10,180 bases of DNA. It comes from Flavobacteriales bacterium. GTDB lineage: Bacteria > Bacteroidota > Bacteroidia > Flavobacteriales > UA16. Below the pieces are notes generated by a model. It searched no databases. It saw only the letters and a program-made list of their open reading frames with translations, and was not told where the DNA came from. The position numbers and the translations under genes were made by a program. Location of the stretch: positions 1 through 10,180 of the forward strand of contig JABISU010000277.1 of NCBI GenBank assembly GCA_018700255.1, in the 5' to 3' direction. Below, in pieces: positions 1-7,470 of this stretch; the stretch's first letter is position 1, and each line of letters begins with the position of its first letter.

Positions 1-1288
1 CTTTAACCAGGACGTCTTGACCGATGTCCTTTCTGTATTGTTTATCACTAAAGCTGATGCTATCAGCCAGTTTATAACTTCTTTCTAAGGCTTGTTCAAG
101 TCCGTTACCGATTCCGGTGCACGCGAGAACTCGCCCACCAGCAGTTATGACTTTACCCCTTGAAGTTGTAGTCCCCGCATGAAAAACAAGGCCTTCTGTT
201 TCTTTCGGAGTGTTTTCTAATCCTTTGATTTGTTTTCCTTTTGAGTAATCTCCAGGATAACCACCTGATGTTAACATAACTGTAGCAGCTGTCTTATCCT
301 CAATTTGAAGATCGTACTCGCTCAAAAGACCTGATCCTAGACTGTCAAACAGGTGAAGTAAGTCGCTTTTTAATAGAGGAAGTATTACCTCAGATTCGGG
401 ATCACCTAATCGACAATTATACTCAACCACATAAGGATCACTACCTACTTTAATAAGGCCTATGAAAACGAAACCATTAAAAGGAATGTTATCTTTTCGT
501 AGACCTTTAATTGTAGGAATTATTATCTGATTTAGAGTCTTTTCGTGAAATTCGGCATCTACAAATGGTACAGGACTTATGGCTCCCATACCCCCCGTAT
601 TTGGACCTGTATCACCATCATAGGCGCGCTTATAATCTTTAGCGGAAGGAAGAATTTTATAAGCAGTTCCATCAGTTACGACAAATGAACTCACTTCAAT
701 ACCATCCATAAACTGTTCAATTACAACTTTTGACCCAGCTTCTCCTAAAGACGAATTTTCAAGCATGTCTTCAAGTGTGGATTCAGCTTCTAGTCTATCT
801 TCTGTGATAATCACACCTTTACCAGCTGCTAACCCATCAGCTTTGATCACGTATGGTGGATTTCTTTTATCAAGGTGGGCTTTTGCCTGTTTTAATTCGC
901 CTGTTTTAAAAGTCTGATAATCTGCAGTTGGGATATTATGTCTGGCCATAAAAGCTTTAGCAAAATCCTTGGAACCTTCTAAAAGAGCTCCTGCTTTAGG
1001 AGGGCCTATCACCACCAAGTCTTTGTGTTTATTAGACTCTTCGAAGTAATCTACAATTCCAGCTACAAGAGGAGCTTCCGGCCCAACAATGAGCATATTT
1101 ATGGAATTGCGTCTTATATAGCGATCAACAGCATTAAAATCCATGGGGTTTAAGGACACGTTTGTAGCAATTTGCTCTGTGCCAGCATTGCCTGGCGCAA
1201 CGTAAAGCTTTGACAGTAAGGAGCTTTGAGACAATTTCCAGGCCATTGCATGCTCGCGACCACCTGATCCAAGGAGAAGTACATTCAT
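1..1288 (-). CDS. purD: Phosphoribosylamine--glycine ligase (GAR synthetase), 3' end cut by the window edge
   Basis: This enzyme joins glycine to 5-phosphoribosylamine using ATP, the second step of de novo purine synthesis in the cytoplasm. I translated the frame from the ATG at 1288. It stays open for 429 codons to the left edge, against a usual family length of about 420-430, so only a few codons are missing. The N-terminus MNVLLLGSGGREHAMAWKL is the classic PurD start, with the glycine-rich loop and GREHA. The ATP-grasp core follows: VIKADGLAAGKGVII at about 148-161, then the PurD signature AKDYKRAYDGDTGPNTGGMG at about 216-235. The metal-binding segment EYNCRLGDPESE lies near 289-300. The visible end, YRKDIGQDV, is the usual PurD C-terminus. 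The gene is divergent from the neighbouring glycosyltransferase and is probably transcribed alone or as the first gene of a unit running out of the window. Confidence 0.97.
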   Translation of the reverse strand, partial: MNVLLLGSGGREHAMAWKLSQSSLLSKLYVAPGNAGTEQIATNVSLNPMDFNAVDRYIRRNSINMLIVGPEAPLVAGIVDYFEESNKHKDLVVIGPPKAGALLEGSKDFAKAFMARHNIPTADYQTFKTGELKQAKAHLDKRNPPYVIKADGLAAGKGVIITEDRLEAESTLEDMLENSSLGEAGSKVVIEQFMDGIEVSSFVVTDGTAYKILPSAKDYKRAYDGDTGPNTGGMGAISPVPFVDAEFHEKTLNQIIIPTIKGLRKDNIPFNGFVFIGLIKVGSDPYVVEYNCRLGDPESEVILPLLKSDLLHLFDSLGSGLLSEYDLQIEDKTAATVMLTSGGYPGDYSKGKQIKGLENTPKETEGLVFHAGTTTSRGKVITAGGRVLACTGIGNGLEQALERSYKLADSISFSDKQYRKDIGQDVLVK

Positions 1289-1294
1289 AACATA

Positions 1295-1325
1295 CAAAGC
1301 TAACAGGTCTATCTAAATTCAGCAA
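1295..1325 (-). promoter_or_regulatory. Candidate Bacteroidota-type promoter for purD
   Basis: On the minus strand, 1302-1295 reads TAgcTTTG, an exact match to the Bacteroidota -7 consensus TAnnTTTG. A TTG at 1325-1323 lies 20 bases upstream, within the 17-23 base spacing described for the flavobacterial -33 element. The G ending the -7 box is only six bases before the purD ATG (1288), so transcription would begin at or just before the start codon, giving an almost leaderless mRNA. The whole divergent gap 1289-1371 is 83 bases. I see no comparably good plus-strand promoter for the glycosyltransferase in it; the nearest, TActTTTT at 1328-1335, lacks the final G and has no upstream TTG. Confidence 0.5.
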
Positions 1326-1371
1326 CATACTTTTTCCACACAATTCCCATACTTACTACTAACTTAGCAAA

Positions 1372-2415
1372 GTGATTTCAGCTGTGATAATTACATACAA
1401 CGAAGAGCGTATTATTTCTCGTTCAATTGATTCTTTGAAAAGGGTTGTTGACGAGATAATTATTATAGATTCATTTTCTACAGATAGAACAATTGAGATC
1501 TGTAAAGAGAAAGGAGCTGTTGTTTGGCAGAATAAATTTGAGGGTTATAAAACCCAAAAGCATTTTGCAGCTACAAAGGCTAAACATGAATGGATATTGA
1601 GCGTTGATGCTGATGAAGTTCTCAGTAATGAGTTGATTAACTCATTATTAGAATGGCGAAAAAACCACAAATATTCGAATGATTTAAGTTCTCAACCTTC
1701 ACAACCCGCAGGATATTTTGTTAACCGCCGTACAGATTATTGTGGAAAGTGGGTGAATTATGGCGGTTGGTATCCGGATAGAAAGTTGCGGTTTTTCAAT
1801 CGTAATTTGGGGCAATGGTCTGGGAGAAATGTGCACGAATTTGTAAAAATAAAGGAAGGGTTTTCAACAAGTTTCCTAAAAGGGGACTTATTACATTACA
1901 GCATTAATGAACCTGCAGAGTTGCTTCGTAAATTATATACATATAGTGAAATGGGAGCTCGGTTTATGAATGAGGAAGGTAGGTCTACGTCTTTAATTGA
2001 GGCTATCTATAGGTCAGCTTTTAGATGGTTACGCCAAACCATTTTTCAATTGGGTTTCTTAGATGGGATGTTAGGTTTAAAAATCGCAAAACAAAATACG
2101 CTTGCTACATTTTGGAAATATCGCAGGCTAGACTTCATAAATAAAGGAGAAAAGGATATACTCATCATTCAGAATAACTGTATTGAAGAAGCTAATATTG
2201 TTATGAATGCGATTAAGTGGTTTAATCCTAGAGCAGTTGTACAGATTAAGAATTATTCTGAAAACTCGACATCTGAGGATGAAATAGACTCAGTTGTTTT
2301 AATGTCTTCGCAAAAGAACGATTTGATTTTATACGGGCTTAAACAGCTGCATAAATTTGGCTACCCTGCAGCCCTTCGCTTTCCAGAGGAAAAAGACTGG
2401 GAACTTCTGTCATAG
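1372..2415 (+). CDS. Family 2 glycosyltransferase, LPS-core (WaaE/KdtX-like) type, with an extra C-terminal segment
   Basis: This is probably a cytoplasmic, membrane-associated sugar transferase acting on lipid-linked surface polysaccharide or LPS core. The protein is 347 residues and starts at a GTG. MISAVIITYNEE is the standard N-terminus of this family and no better start lies upstream, so the GTG is preferred. A GT-A fold is indicated by IIIIDSFSTDRT (29-40) and SVDADEV at 77-83, which holds the metal/nucleotide-sugar DxD (D79, D81). The family motifs WYPDRKLRFF (133-142) and VHE (154-156) follow, the latter a candidate for the catalytic region. The typical family core ends near WKYRRLDF (248-255). 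About 90 more residues (roughly 258-347) follow, looking like a small alpha/beta segment that I do not recognise. The 3' end overlaps the converging ligase gene by 55 bases. Donor and acceptor sugars cannot be told from sequence. Confidence 0.9.
   Translation: MISAVIITYNEERIISRSIDSLKRVVDEIIIIDSFSTDRTIEICKEKGAVVWQNKFEGYKTQKHFAATKAKHEWILSVDADEVLSNELINSLLEWRKNHKYSNDLSSQPSQPAGYFVNRRTDYCGKWVNYGGWYPDRKLRFFNRNLGQWSGRNVHEFVKIKEGFSTSFLKGDLLHYSINEPAELLRKLYTYSEMGARFMNEEGRSTSLIEAIYRSAFRWLRQTIFQLGFLDGMLGLKIAKQNTLATFWKYRRLDFINKGEKDILIIQNNCIEEANIVMNAIKWFNPRAVVQIKNYSENSTSEDEIDSVVLMSSQKNDLILYGLKQLHKFGYPAALRFPEEKDWELLS
2361..2415. other. Tail-to-tail coding overlap of the glycosyltransferase and ligase genes
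   Basis: The plus-strand glycosyltransferase stop (TAG, 2413-2415) lies inside the ligase frame, and the ligase stop (minus-strand TAG, 2363-2361) lies inside the glycosyltransferase frame. The 55 shared bases encode the last 17 residues plus stop of both proteins. No terminator hairpin with a T-run is visible. A 6-base inverted repeat (GCTGCA 2346-2351, TGCAGC 2367-2372, 15-base loop) straddles the ligase stop but is weak. Confidence 0.85.
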
Positions 2416-3881
2416 AGAGAGAAAAGAACGATTGCAAAAACGGCGAATGTGATGCCAGCTTGCGTTTCAAACGTATCCTCTGTAAGGCATGAAATTACAA
2501 TAACCCACCAGGCAATTCGTCCTATCTTATTTGTTTTTGTGGAAAGATCTCTTTGCCACGAGAAGACGAATGTTAAGACAAATAATAAAAGGGCAACTCC
2601 TCCTCCAGCGATCAACCAAGCCAGAAATTGATTGTGCGTTCTGTGCCTGAATTGAGGGGATAATCGAGTGTCAAGTTCTTCATAAGCTATGTGAAATGCA
2701 TCAGGTAAATCTCCAGTCCCCACGCCTAAAAATAGATTTGCTTTTGCAATGTAAAGCCCCACTTTAAAATACTCCCATCTCTGAGTCACAGAGTTTCCAC
2801 TTGGATTTCCTCCGTCAATAAAATTCCCGACTTCAAACCTTAATTCATCTAATCTTAAGGATAATCCCGATGATATTTCTTGTTTTATAGAGGTATTTCC
2901 AGACTCTATTGCTATAACGTCTTTCAGGCTTAGATTTTTCACAGCTAGACCATCTTTAGGGACGCCCATAGATGTTAGATATCTCATTAGAGTGTATTTA
3001 ATATCCTGCCCCTTTAAGTCTTTTGAGTCGAAATCGTATTCACTTTTACTATTCCACTCAGGTCTCATTTCATCCCAAGCTAAGTATGACCAAACCTTAT
3101 TTCCGTTTTCTTCTAAAACTCTATCCATGTGATGAGTGTACGGTGATCCCCAAGTTGTATGAGATGGTAGAGAAGTAAGTGGTGGTCCTGGCATTACAGT
3201 CCAAATCAGCCAAAACCCAGCAACAATACTCATTGCGATAACAGAAAATCTCCATTGATTTTGCAAGCTTAAAACGGTAGTTATTAAAAGCATGCCTGCT
3301 CCAGTAACAGATTGAGTTTGCCATACGTATAGTCCAGCAACGATAGCGTAAATGAACACTAGATAGCGGTGCTTATCACTCTTATAAACTAAAAGCCCTC
3401 CCCAACCGAGTGCTAGTAGTATCCCCATTCGAATGTGAGATATAAATGGTGACCATTGGCTTGGTTGAAGAGAAACGCCTGATATGGTCTTATAAAAACC
3501 AATTAATAGGCCAGCAGCAGCAGCTAAGAAAACAGAAATGACAAAGGCTTGCAATATTCTCTCAATCCATAGTTTTGAGTTCCATTTTACAGATAAAAGG
3601 CTCATTGGAACTAGTAAAAGAGGTAGTTTAATTTGCAATGTAGCTAAGCCTTCAGGGATGTTCTCTGTCCACAATAGCCCTATTGTATGCCAAGCAAATA
3701 GACCCACCATTGAAGCCAAAAGAAATTTATTTGTAGGAGTTATTAATTGACGAGTAAAAAGCGACATTAACCAGCTTATAGCAATTAATCCCATTCCTAG
3801 ACTCGTACCAAAAGGACTCCAAGCTATGGACAAGACAGATATGAATAATCCTGAAAGTAGAATTTTTTCCGAAGTACTCAC
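2361..3881 (-). CDS. O-antigen ligase/polymerase (Wzy_C-type) polytopic membrane protein
   Basis: This 506-residue membrane protein probably transfers or polymerises surface glycan on the periplasmic side of the inner membrane. There are roughly ten to twelve hydrophobic stretches, for example 7-40, 52-70, 86-97, 110-130, 151-164, 172-186, 194-205, 213-230, 421-440 and 456-490. A large periplasmic loop spans about 231-365 and contains YLTSMGVPKDG (301-311), a segment I associate with Bacteroidota members. Further conserved pieces are VTQRWEYFKVGL (365-376), GVGTGD (386-391), HNQFL (416-420, with the family histidine) and LTEDTFETQAGITF (466-479). The start is a GTG at 3881, four bases after the protease stop codon, so translation is probably coupled to that gene. 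The last 17 codons plus the stop overlap the glycosyltransferase on the other strand and form a variable tail. Ligase and polymerase cannot be separated by sequence alone; the adjacent glycosyltransferase supports a polysaccharide role. Confidence 0.85.
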   Translation of the reverse strand: MSTSEKILLSGLFISVLSIAWSPFGTSLGMGLIAISWLMSLFTRQLITPTNKFLLASMVGLFAWHTIGLLWTENIPEGLATLQIKLPLLLVPMSLLSVKWNSKLWIERILQAFVISVFLAAAAGLLIGFYKTISGVSLQPSQWSPFISHIRMGILLALGWGGLLVYKSDKHRYLVFIYAIVAGLYVWQTQSVTGAGMLLITTVLSLQNQWRFSVIAMSIVAGFWLIWTVMPGPPLTSLPSHTTWGSPYTHHMDRVLEENGNKVWSYLAWDEMRPEWNSKSEYDFDSKDLKGQDIKYTLMRYLTSMGVPKDGLAVKNLSLKDVIAIESGNTSIKQEISSGLSLRLDELRFEVGNFIDGGNPSGNSVTQRWEYFKVGLYIAKANLFLGVGTGDLPDAFHIAYEELDTRLSPQFRHRTHNQFLAWLIAGGGVALLLFVLTFVFSWQRDLSTKTNKIGRIAWWVIVISCLTEDTFETQAGITFAVFAIVLFSLYDRSSQSFSSGKRRAAG

Positions 3882-3885
3882 TTAC

Positions 3886-5598
3886 TTAATTATTTGTATT
3901 TCCGGAGAGAATTTGCAGGTAGTTACCGCTCTCTAAAGTTGAAATAGCCTCTAAAGCAACTTTATCTTTAGGAAGCTCAAACTTGAAAACTCCAGATGTG
4001 TTTTCTAAGTGAAAGACGAGCTCTTTCCCTAAAACTTGCCTTATATCATCTTCGCGAGATGTTAAATCGACTTCTAAATTGGGTTTAATTAGAGTCTTTA
4101 AATTTGATATTAAATCTGAGCTATCGATATATTCATCTCCAATTAATCCATCTTCGTTCATTGCTGTTTCTAAATCGAAGATTATTTTTTTTGACAGAGG
4201 TTCGTATGGGAAAGTTCTATCGGTATTCTGAAGTACTTGATCGTTAAATTGCTCCTCAGTGTAATGTAGAAAGCTCTCCCACTGGCGGTCACTTACTTCA
4301 AACGAATCCAAATCAATAGAGTCATCGATATCTCCAGAAGTATTTACTGCGAAATCAAAGAATACGCCACTGTTAACGAGTCCTTCGACAATATAGTCTT
4401 GAGTTTGAGGTTTTAATTCTATGTCTGGAATAACCCCACGACCTTCAATCACTGGTCGCCCATTTTTTGTGTAATAGGTTACAAGAGTTGAATCGGCACT
4501 AATTCTAGCATCACCGCTATCATCACGGTCTTCGTAATGCAATCGCTGAACACACCTGCCACTAGCTGTATAATATTTAGCTACTGTGATTTTTATCCTT
4601 GACCCGTAGGCTAATTTCTTTGTTTGCTGAACAAGCCCCTTGCCGAAACTCTCTTGCCCTATAATTACCGCTCTATCAATATCTTGAAGAGTTCCAGCTA
4701 CAATTTCAGAAGCAGAAGCGCTGCGTTCGTCTAATAGGATAGCAAGAGGAATGTTAGGTAGTAAAGCTTTTTGTGAAGTGCTGTAGCTTTTGTTCCATTC
4801 GGGCGTTTTACCGCGCATGGAAACGACCTCTTGTCCCTTAGGGACAAAGAGATTTACAATATTCACAGCTTCTCTCAAAAGACCGCCTCCATTACCTCTG
4901 AGGTCGAAAACAATTTGCTTTGCCCCCATAGAGTCTGTCAATTGTATAAGAGCTTTCCTAACCTCAATGGTTGCTGTACGAGTGAATTTACTCAGAGTTA
5001 AATATCCTGTAGAATCACTAATCATACCAAAATATGGAACGTCAGGTTGTTTAATTTTTTCTCTGGTTAGTGTAATATTTACGAGCTCCTTTTGTGAAGG
5101 CTTTTGTATTCCTAGAGTAATGTCTGTGCCAGCAGTTCCTTTGATGAGCTCACCTATCTTAGACATGTCTAAGTGTGAAATATTTGAGCCAGCTATTTGG
5201 ATTAAATTATCTCCGAGTTTTATACCACCCTGTTCTGCGGGACCATTCTCTATTAGATCTACAACGTAAAAAGTTCCATCCCACCTCTCGTTTAGAGATA
5301 ACCCCACGCCCCCATACTCGCCAGTTGACATAAACCTAACGTCCTCCATTTTTGATTCAGGGTAATACCTTGTGTATGGATCTAGAGATTTGAGCATAGC
5401 TGCAATCCCCGTCTCCATTAACTCTCCAGGGGATAACGGATCAACGTAGAAAATATTTAACTCTCGAAAAGCGGAATTCATTATTTCTAACTGCTTAGAC
5501 ATCTCAAAAAAGCCCTCTTTAATAGGGAGTCTAAGGGAAATAAGAGCTGTGCTGACTATAGCTAACCCAATAAGAAATAATTTATGTGTGTTTTTCAT
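3886..5598 (-). CDS. C-terminal-processing serine protease, S41 family, PDZ domain, membrane-anchored or secreted
   Basis: This tail-specific protease of the CtpA/Prc type cleaves envelope proteins near their C-termini. The protein has 570 residues. An N-terminal hydrophobic stretch (about 7-22, after MKNTHK) is a signal peptide or membrane anchor, placing the enzyme in the periplasm. A PDZ domain covers about 90-175 (YGGVGLSL near 95, then the GIKLGDNLIQIAG substrate-binding region). The protease core runs from about 190 to 385. FDLRGNGGGLLREAV (231-245) is the usual core motif, SASASEIVAGTLQD (293-306) carries the catalytic serine (S295 by family spacing) and SFGKGLVQ (317-324) the catalytic lysine K320, 25 residues later as in Prc and CtpB. 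The remaining 170 or so residues (about 400-570) form a C-terminal region of unassigned function, which in my experience is common in Bacteroidota homologues. The ATG overlaps the rnpA stop as ATGA, indicating coupled translation. Confidence 0.95.
   Translation of the reverse strand: MKNTHKLFLIGLAIVSTALISLRLPIKEGFFEMSKQLEIMNSAFRELNIFYVDPLSPGELMETGIAAMLKSLDPYTRYYPESKMEDVRFMSTGEYGGVGLSLNERWDGTFYVVDLIENGPAEQGGIKLGDNLIQIAGSNISHLDMSKIGELIKGTAGTDITLGIQKPSQKELVNITLTREKIKQPDVPYFGMISDSTGYLTLSKFTRTATIEVRKALIQLTDSMGAKQIVFDLRGNGGGLLREAVNIVNLFVPKGQEVVSMRGKTPEWNKSYSTSQKALLPNIPLAILLDERSASASEIVAGTLQDIDRAVIIGQESFGKGLVQQTKKLAYGSRIKITVAKYYTASGRCVQRLHYEDRDDSGDARISADSTLVTYYTKNGRPVIEGRGVIPDIELKPQTQDYIVEGLVNSGVFFDFAVNTSGDIDDSIDLDSFEVSDRQWESFLHYTEEQFNDQVLQNTDRTFPYEPLSKKIIFDLETAMNEDGLIGDEYIDSSDLISNLKTLIKPNLEVDLTSREDDIRQVLGKELVFHLENTSGVFKFELPKDKVALEAISTLESGNYLQILSGNTNN
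5595..5598 (-). other. ATGA stop/start overlap joining rnpA and the S41 protease gene
   Basis: On the minus strand the protease ATG (5598-5596) shares two bases with the rnpA TGA (5597-5595). This is the classic four-base arrangement for translational reinitiation, and ties the protease yield to translation of rnpA. Confidence 0.8.
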
Positions 5599-6011
5599 TT
5601 TTTATCAGGCATTTCTATAGGGTTGTCGATTAATACGTCAACAATCTTACAAATGTTGTTTTTACACTGATCGAATGTTGGGATTTCTTTTCCGATATAA
5701 ACGAAGACTATTGCATGTTGGGCTCCACCTTTCTCCCAGTTTGAAAGAAGTCGTGGTTTTTCAAGCCTCCAAGCCTCACGCATTAATCTTTTTATCCGAT
5801 TTCTGTCTACAGCTCTTTTAAATCTGCGTTTTGAAACAGTAATCGCTATCTGGTATGGGAAATCCGCTTCGAATGTTGTGTGTGTATAGCGTACTAAGAA
5901 AGGAAATTTTACAACTTTAGAGCCTTCAGAAAAGGCTCTATTTATTGCGATTACGCTTTTAAGGCGTTCGCCTTTTTTAAATGTGTACCTAGTTTGCACC
6001 ATTGGAGGCAC
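5595..6011 (-). CDS. rnpA: Ribonuclease P protein component
   Basis: This is the small basic protein that binds the RNase P RNA and helps it remove 5' leaders from precursor tRNAs. It is 138 residues from the GTG at 6011, or 135 from an in-frame ATG at 6002; neither has a visible Shine-Dalgarno site. I keep the longer form but consider the ATG (residue 4) equally or more likely, because the family usually begins shortly before the FxKxERL segment, seen here as FKKGERL (11-17). The RNR signature is clear in KRAVDRNRIKRLMREAWR (65-82), preceded by the strand ITVSKR. Length and basic composition fit the family. It does not sit beside rpmH as in many bacteria but between hemD and an S41 protease gene, an arrangement familiar from Bacteroidota. 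The gap to hemD is 22 or 31 bases and the downstream overlap is 4 bases. Confidence 0.95.
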   Translation of the reverse strand: MPPMVQTRYTFKKGERLKSVIAINRAFSEGSKVVKFPFLVRYTHTTFEADFPYQIAITVSKRRFKRAVDRNRIKRLMREAWRLEKPRLLSNWEKGGAQHAIVFVYIGKEIPTFDQCKNNICKIVDVLIDNPIEMPDKK

Positions 6012-6033
6012 AAGATAATGTGTAGTCGCTCTA

Positions 6034-6777
6034 CTACTTACCTTTTATGTACTGTTCAATTGCCATCGTCATAGACGGTGCTTTTGCCGTTGGTGCTTTG
6101 ATATCAATTCTTAACCCAGCAGCCTCAGCCGCTTTTGAAGTTGTAGGGCCAAACACTGCAATTTTAGTATCTCCCTGTACAAAATCAGAAAAGTTTTGGA
6201 AGAGTGATTCTATCCCACTTGGGCTGAAAAATACGAGAACATCATACTTTACATCGGTAAGATCACTTAAGTCAGAACATACAGTATTGTACATACAAGC
6301 CCTCGAGTAATCTACCCCAAGCTCATCAAGAGCCGCTGGAATAGAGGCCTTTAAAAGGTTAGAGCTGGGTAAAAGGAACTTTTCTTTCTTATGCTTCTTT
6401 ATGATTGCCATAAGCTCAGGCAAGCGCACCTGTCCGTGAAAAATTTTCCTCTTGCGATAAACTACATATTTCTGTAAGTAATAAGCTGTGCTCTCACTTA
6501 TACAAAAATATTTCATTGAAGTAGGCACTTCAAATCGTGTTTCATCAGCCATTCTGAAATAGTGATCTACAGCCATTCTAGATGTTAAAATAACGGCGGT
6601 ATGTTCAGAAATATCTACTTTTTGCGTGCGAAACTCTTTTACATTGATAGGTTCAACGTGAATAAAGGGTCTGAAATCAATAATCAACTTCATGTCCTTT
6701 GCTAAATCAAAATACGGGCTTTTTTCCGTAGACGGCTTAGGCTGTGAAATGAGAATAGTCTTGATCTTCTTTTTCAT
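6034..6777 (-). CDS. hemD: Uroporphyrinogen-III synthase
   Basis: This enzyme cyclises hydroxymethylbilane, inverting ring D, to make uroporphyrinogen III, the precursor of haem and sirohaem; it is cytoplasmic. The 247-residue length is normal. HemD is poorly conserved across bacteria, but this is the typical Bacteroidota version: ISQPKPSTEKSPYFDLA (10-26), VILTSRMAVDHYFR (62-75), KYFCISESTAYYLQKY (89-104), YDVLVFFSPSGIESLF (178-193), FGPTTSKAAEAAGL (209-222) and a C-terminal APSMTMAIEQYI (233-244). The two-lobed fold with a hinge near 45-50 and 175-180 is inferred from the family. The ATG at 6777 is the natural start. A tiny frame (ATG AAC AAC TAA) preceded by AGGAG lies just upstream, so the ribosome site nearest HemD is unclear. 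The gap to the DUF4271 gene is 36 bases. hemD next to DUF4271 is a recurring Bacteroidota neighbourhood. Confidence 0.94.
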   Translation of the reverse strand: MKKKIKTILISQPKPSTEKSPYFDLAKDMKLIIDFRPFIHVEPINVKEFRTQKVDISEHTAVILTSRMAVDHYFRMADETRFEVPTSMKYFCISESTAYYLQKYVVYRKRKIFHGQVRLPELMAIIKKHKKEKFLLPSSNLLKASIPAALDELGVDYSRACMYNTVCSDLSDLTDVKYDVLVFFSPSGIESLFQNFSDFVQGDTKIAVFGPTTSKAAEAAGLRIDIKAPTAKAPSMTMAIEQYIKGK

Positions 6778-6813
6778 CCTGCATTAGTTGTTCATATTCT
6801 CCTGAGATGGCTA

Positions 6814-7449
6814 TCAAAACGAGTTTATTACAAGTAGTATGATAAACACATTGGGGAGAATTTCAAGGCCGCAAAGATACATGATTGCAAATGAAAATAT
6901 ACTCAAACGCTTAATTGAAGTCTGAAAGACTCGCCATAGTCGGAAGCAGCTCCAAAATATCCAAGTCGACAATAGAAGATTACATCCCACATCGGAGTGC
7001 AATTGTGAGCGTAATGATAGAATAATTGCAATCACGGAGACAGTAGCTGCCATCCATGTTCTTAGATGTCTATCTATATCCGTAGATTCTTTGATTAAAA
7101 GTCTGAGTTTTATAAACCGACTAAGCACTTGAACTGTGAATAATCTAACGAAAACAATAATAGCGCCTAATGCAAATCCATGTAATACGTTATTTAGACA
7201 TGCATATGATATGGTCGCAAGAGCAATTACACCTTGGATGTGAGCTATTATAACCCCTCCAGTTCTAGGAGCTTCATCAGCACTTCTTTGCCAAATTCGT
7301 CTAACATTTAGCAAAGCCCAACCAGCTAATCTCCATTCGCGAGGAAACCCGTGCTTAAGCCATACTATGAGTCCTAAGTTTACAATTGCAAGAGCAAACA
7401 TTGTACTAAAAGGAGCATCGAGATGTAAGATTTCTATGTCTTCAAACAT
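6814..7449 (-). CDS. DUF4271 domain polytopic membrane protein
   Basis: The function is unknown; it is an inner-membrane protein of the Bacteroidota-specific DUF4271 family. I take the ATG at 7449 (211 residues); an in-frame TTG at 7467 would add six residues (LKLQP region) and reduce the gap after the upstream stop from 21 to 3 bases. About six hydrophobic segments are visible, numbered from the ATG: roughly 14-30, 67-84, 88-107, 130-146, 155-172 and 182-207. The diagnostic piece is the C-terminal MYLCGLEILPNVFIILL (190-206), matching the family ending LYxCxLEILP. FRLWRVFQTS (169-178) resembles the segment that usually precedes it. The conserved position directly upstream of hemD supports the call and hints at shared expression, but I would not infer a haem role from position alone. 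Confidence 0.85.
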   Translation of the reverse strand: MFEDIEILHLDAPFSTMFALAIVNLGLIVWLKHGFPREWRLAGWALLNVRRIWQRSADEAPRTGGVIIAHIQGVIALATISYACLNNVLHGFALGAIIVFVRLFTVQVLSRFIKLRLLIKESTDIDRHLRTWMAATVSVIAIILSLRSQLHSDVGCNLLLSTWIFWSCFRLWRVFQTSIKRLSIFSFAIMYLCGLEILPNVFIILLVINSF

Positions 7450-7470
7450 AGGCTGCAATTTCAACAAATT

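Noticed and set aside
1134..1343. Minus-strand open frame of 69 codons over the start of purD
   Set aside because: It runs in another frame across the conserved PurD N-terminus and resembles no protein family; a shadow.
2346..2372. Inverted repeat GCTGCA/TGCAGC as a bidirectional terminator
   Set aside because: The arms are only six bases with a 15-base loop and no T-run on either side.
2449..2631. Plus-strand open frame of 60 codons, plus others at 3121-3324 and 3538-3750, within the ligase gene
   Set aside because: Each lies opposite or out of frame to the clearly conserved ligase coding sequence and has no recognisable protein character.
4790..5269. Plus-strand open frame of 159 codons antisense to the S41 protease
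   Set aside because: It is the antisense of the PDZ and protease core, whose motifs are unmistakable; length alone is not evidence.
6047..6310. Plus-strand open frame of 87 codons antisense to hemD
   Set aside because: It mirrors conserved HemD C-terminal sequence and has no independent support.
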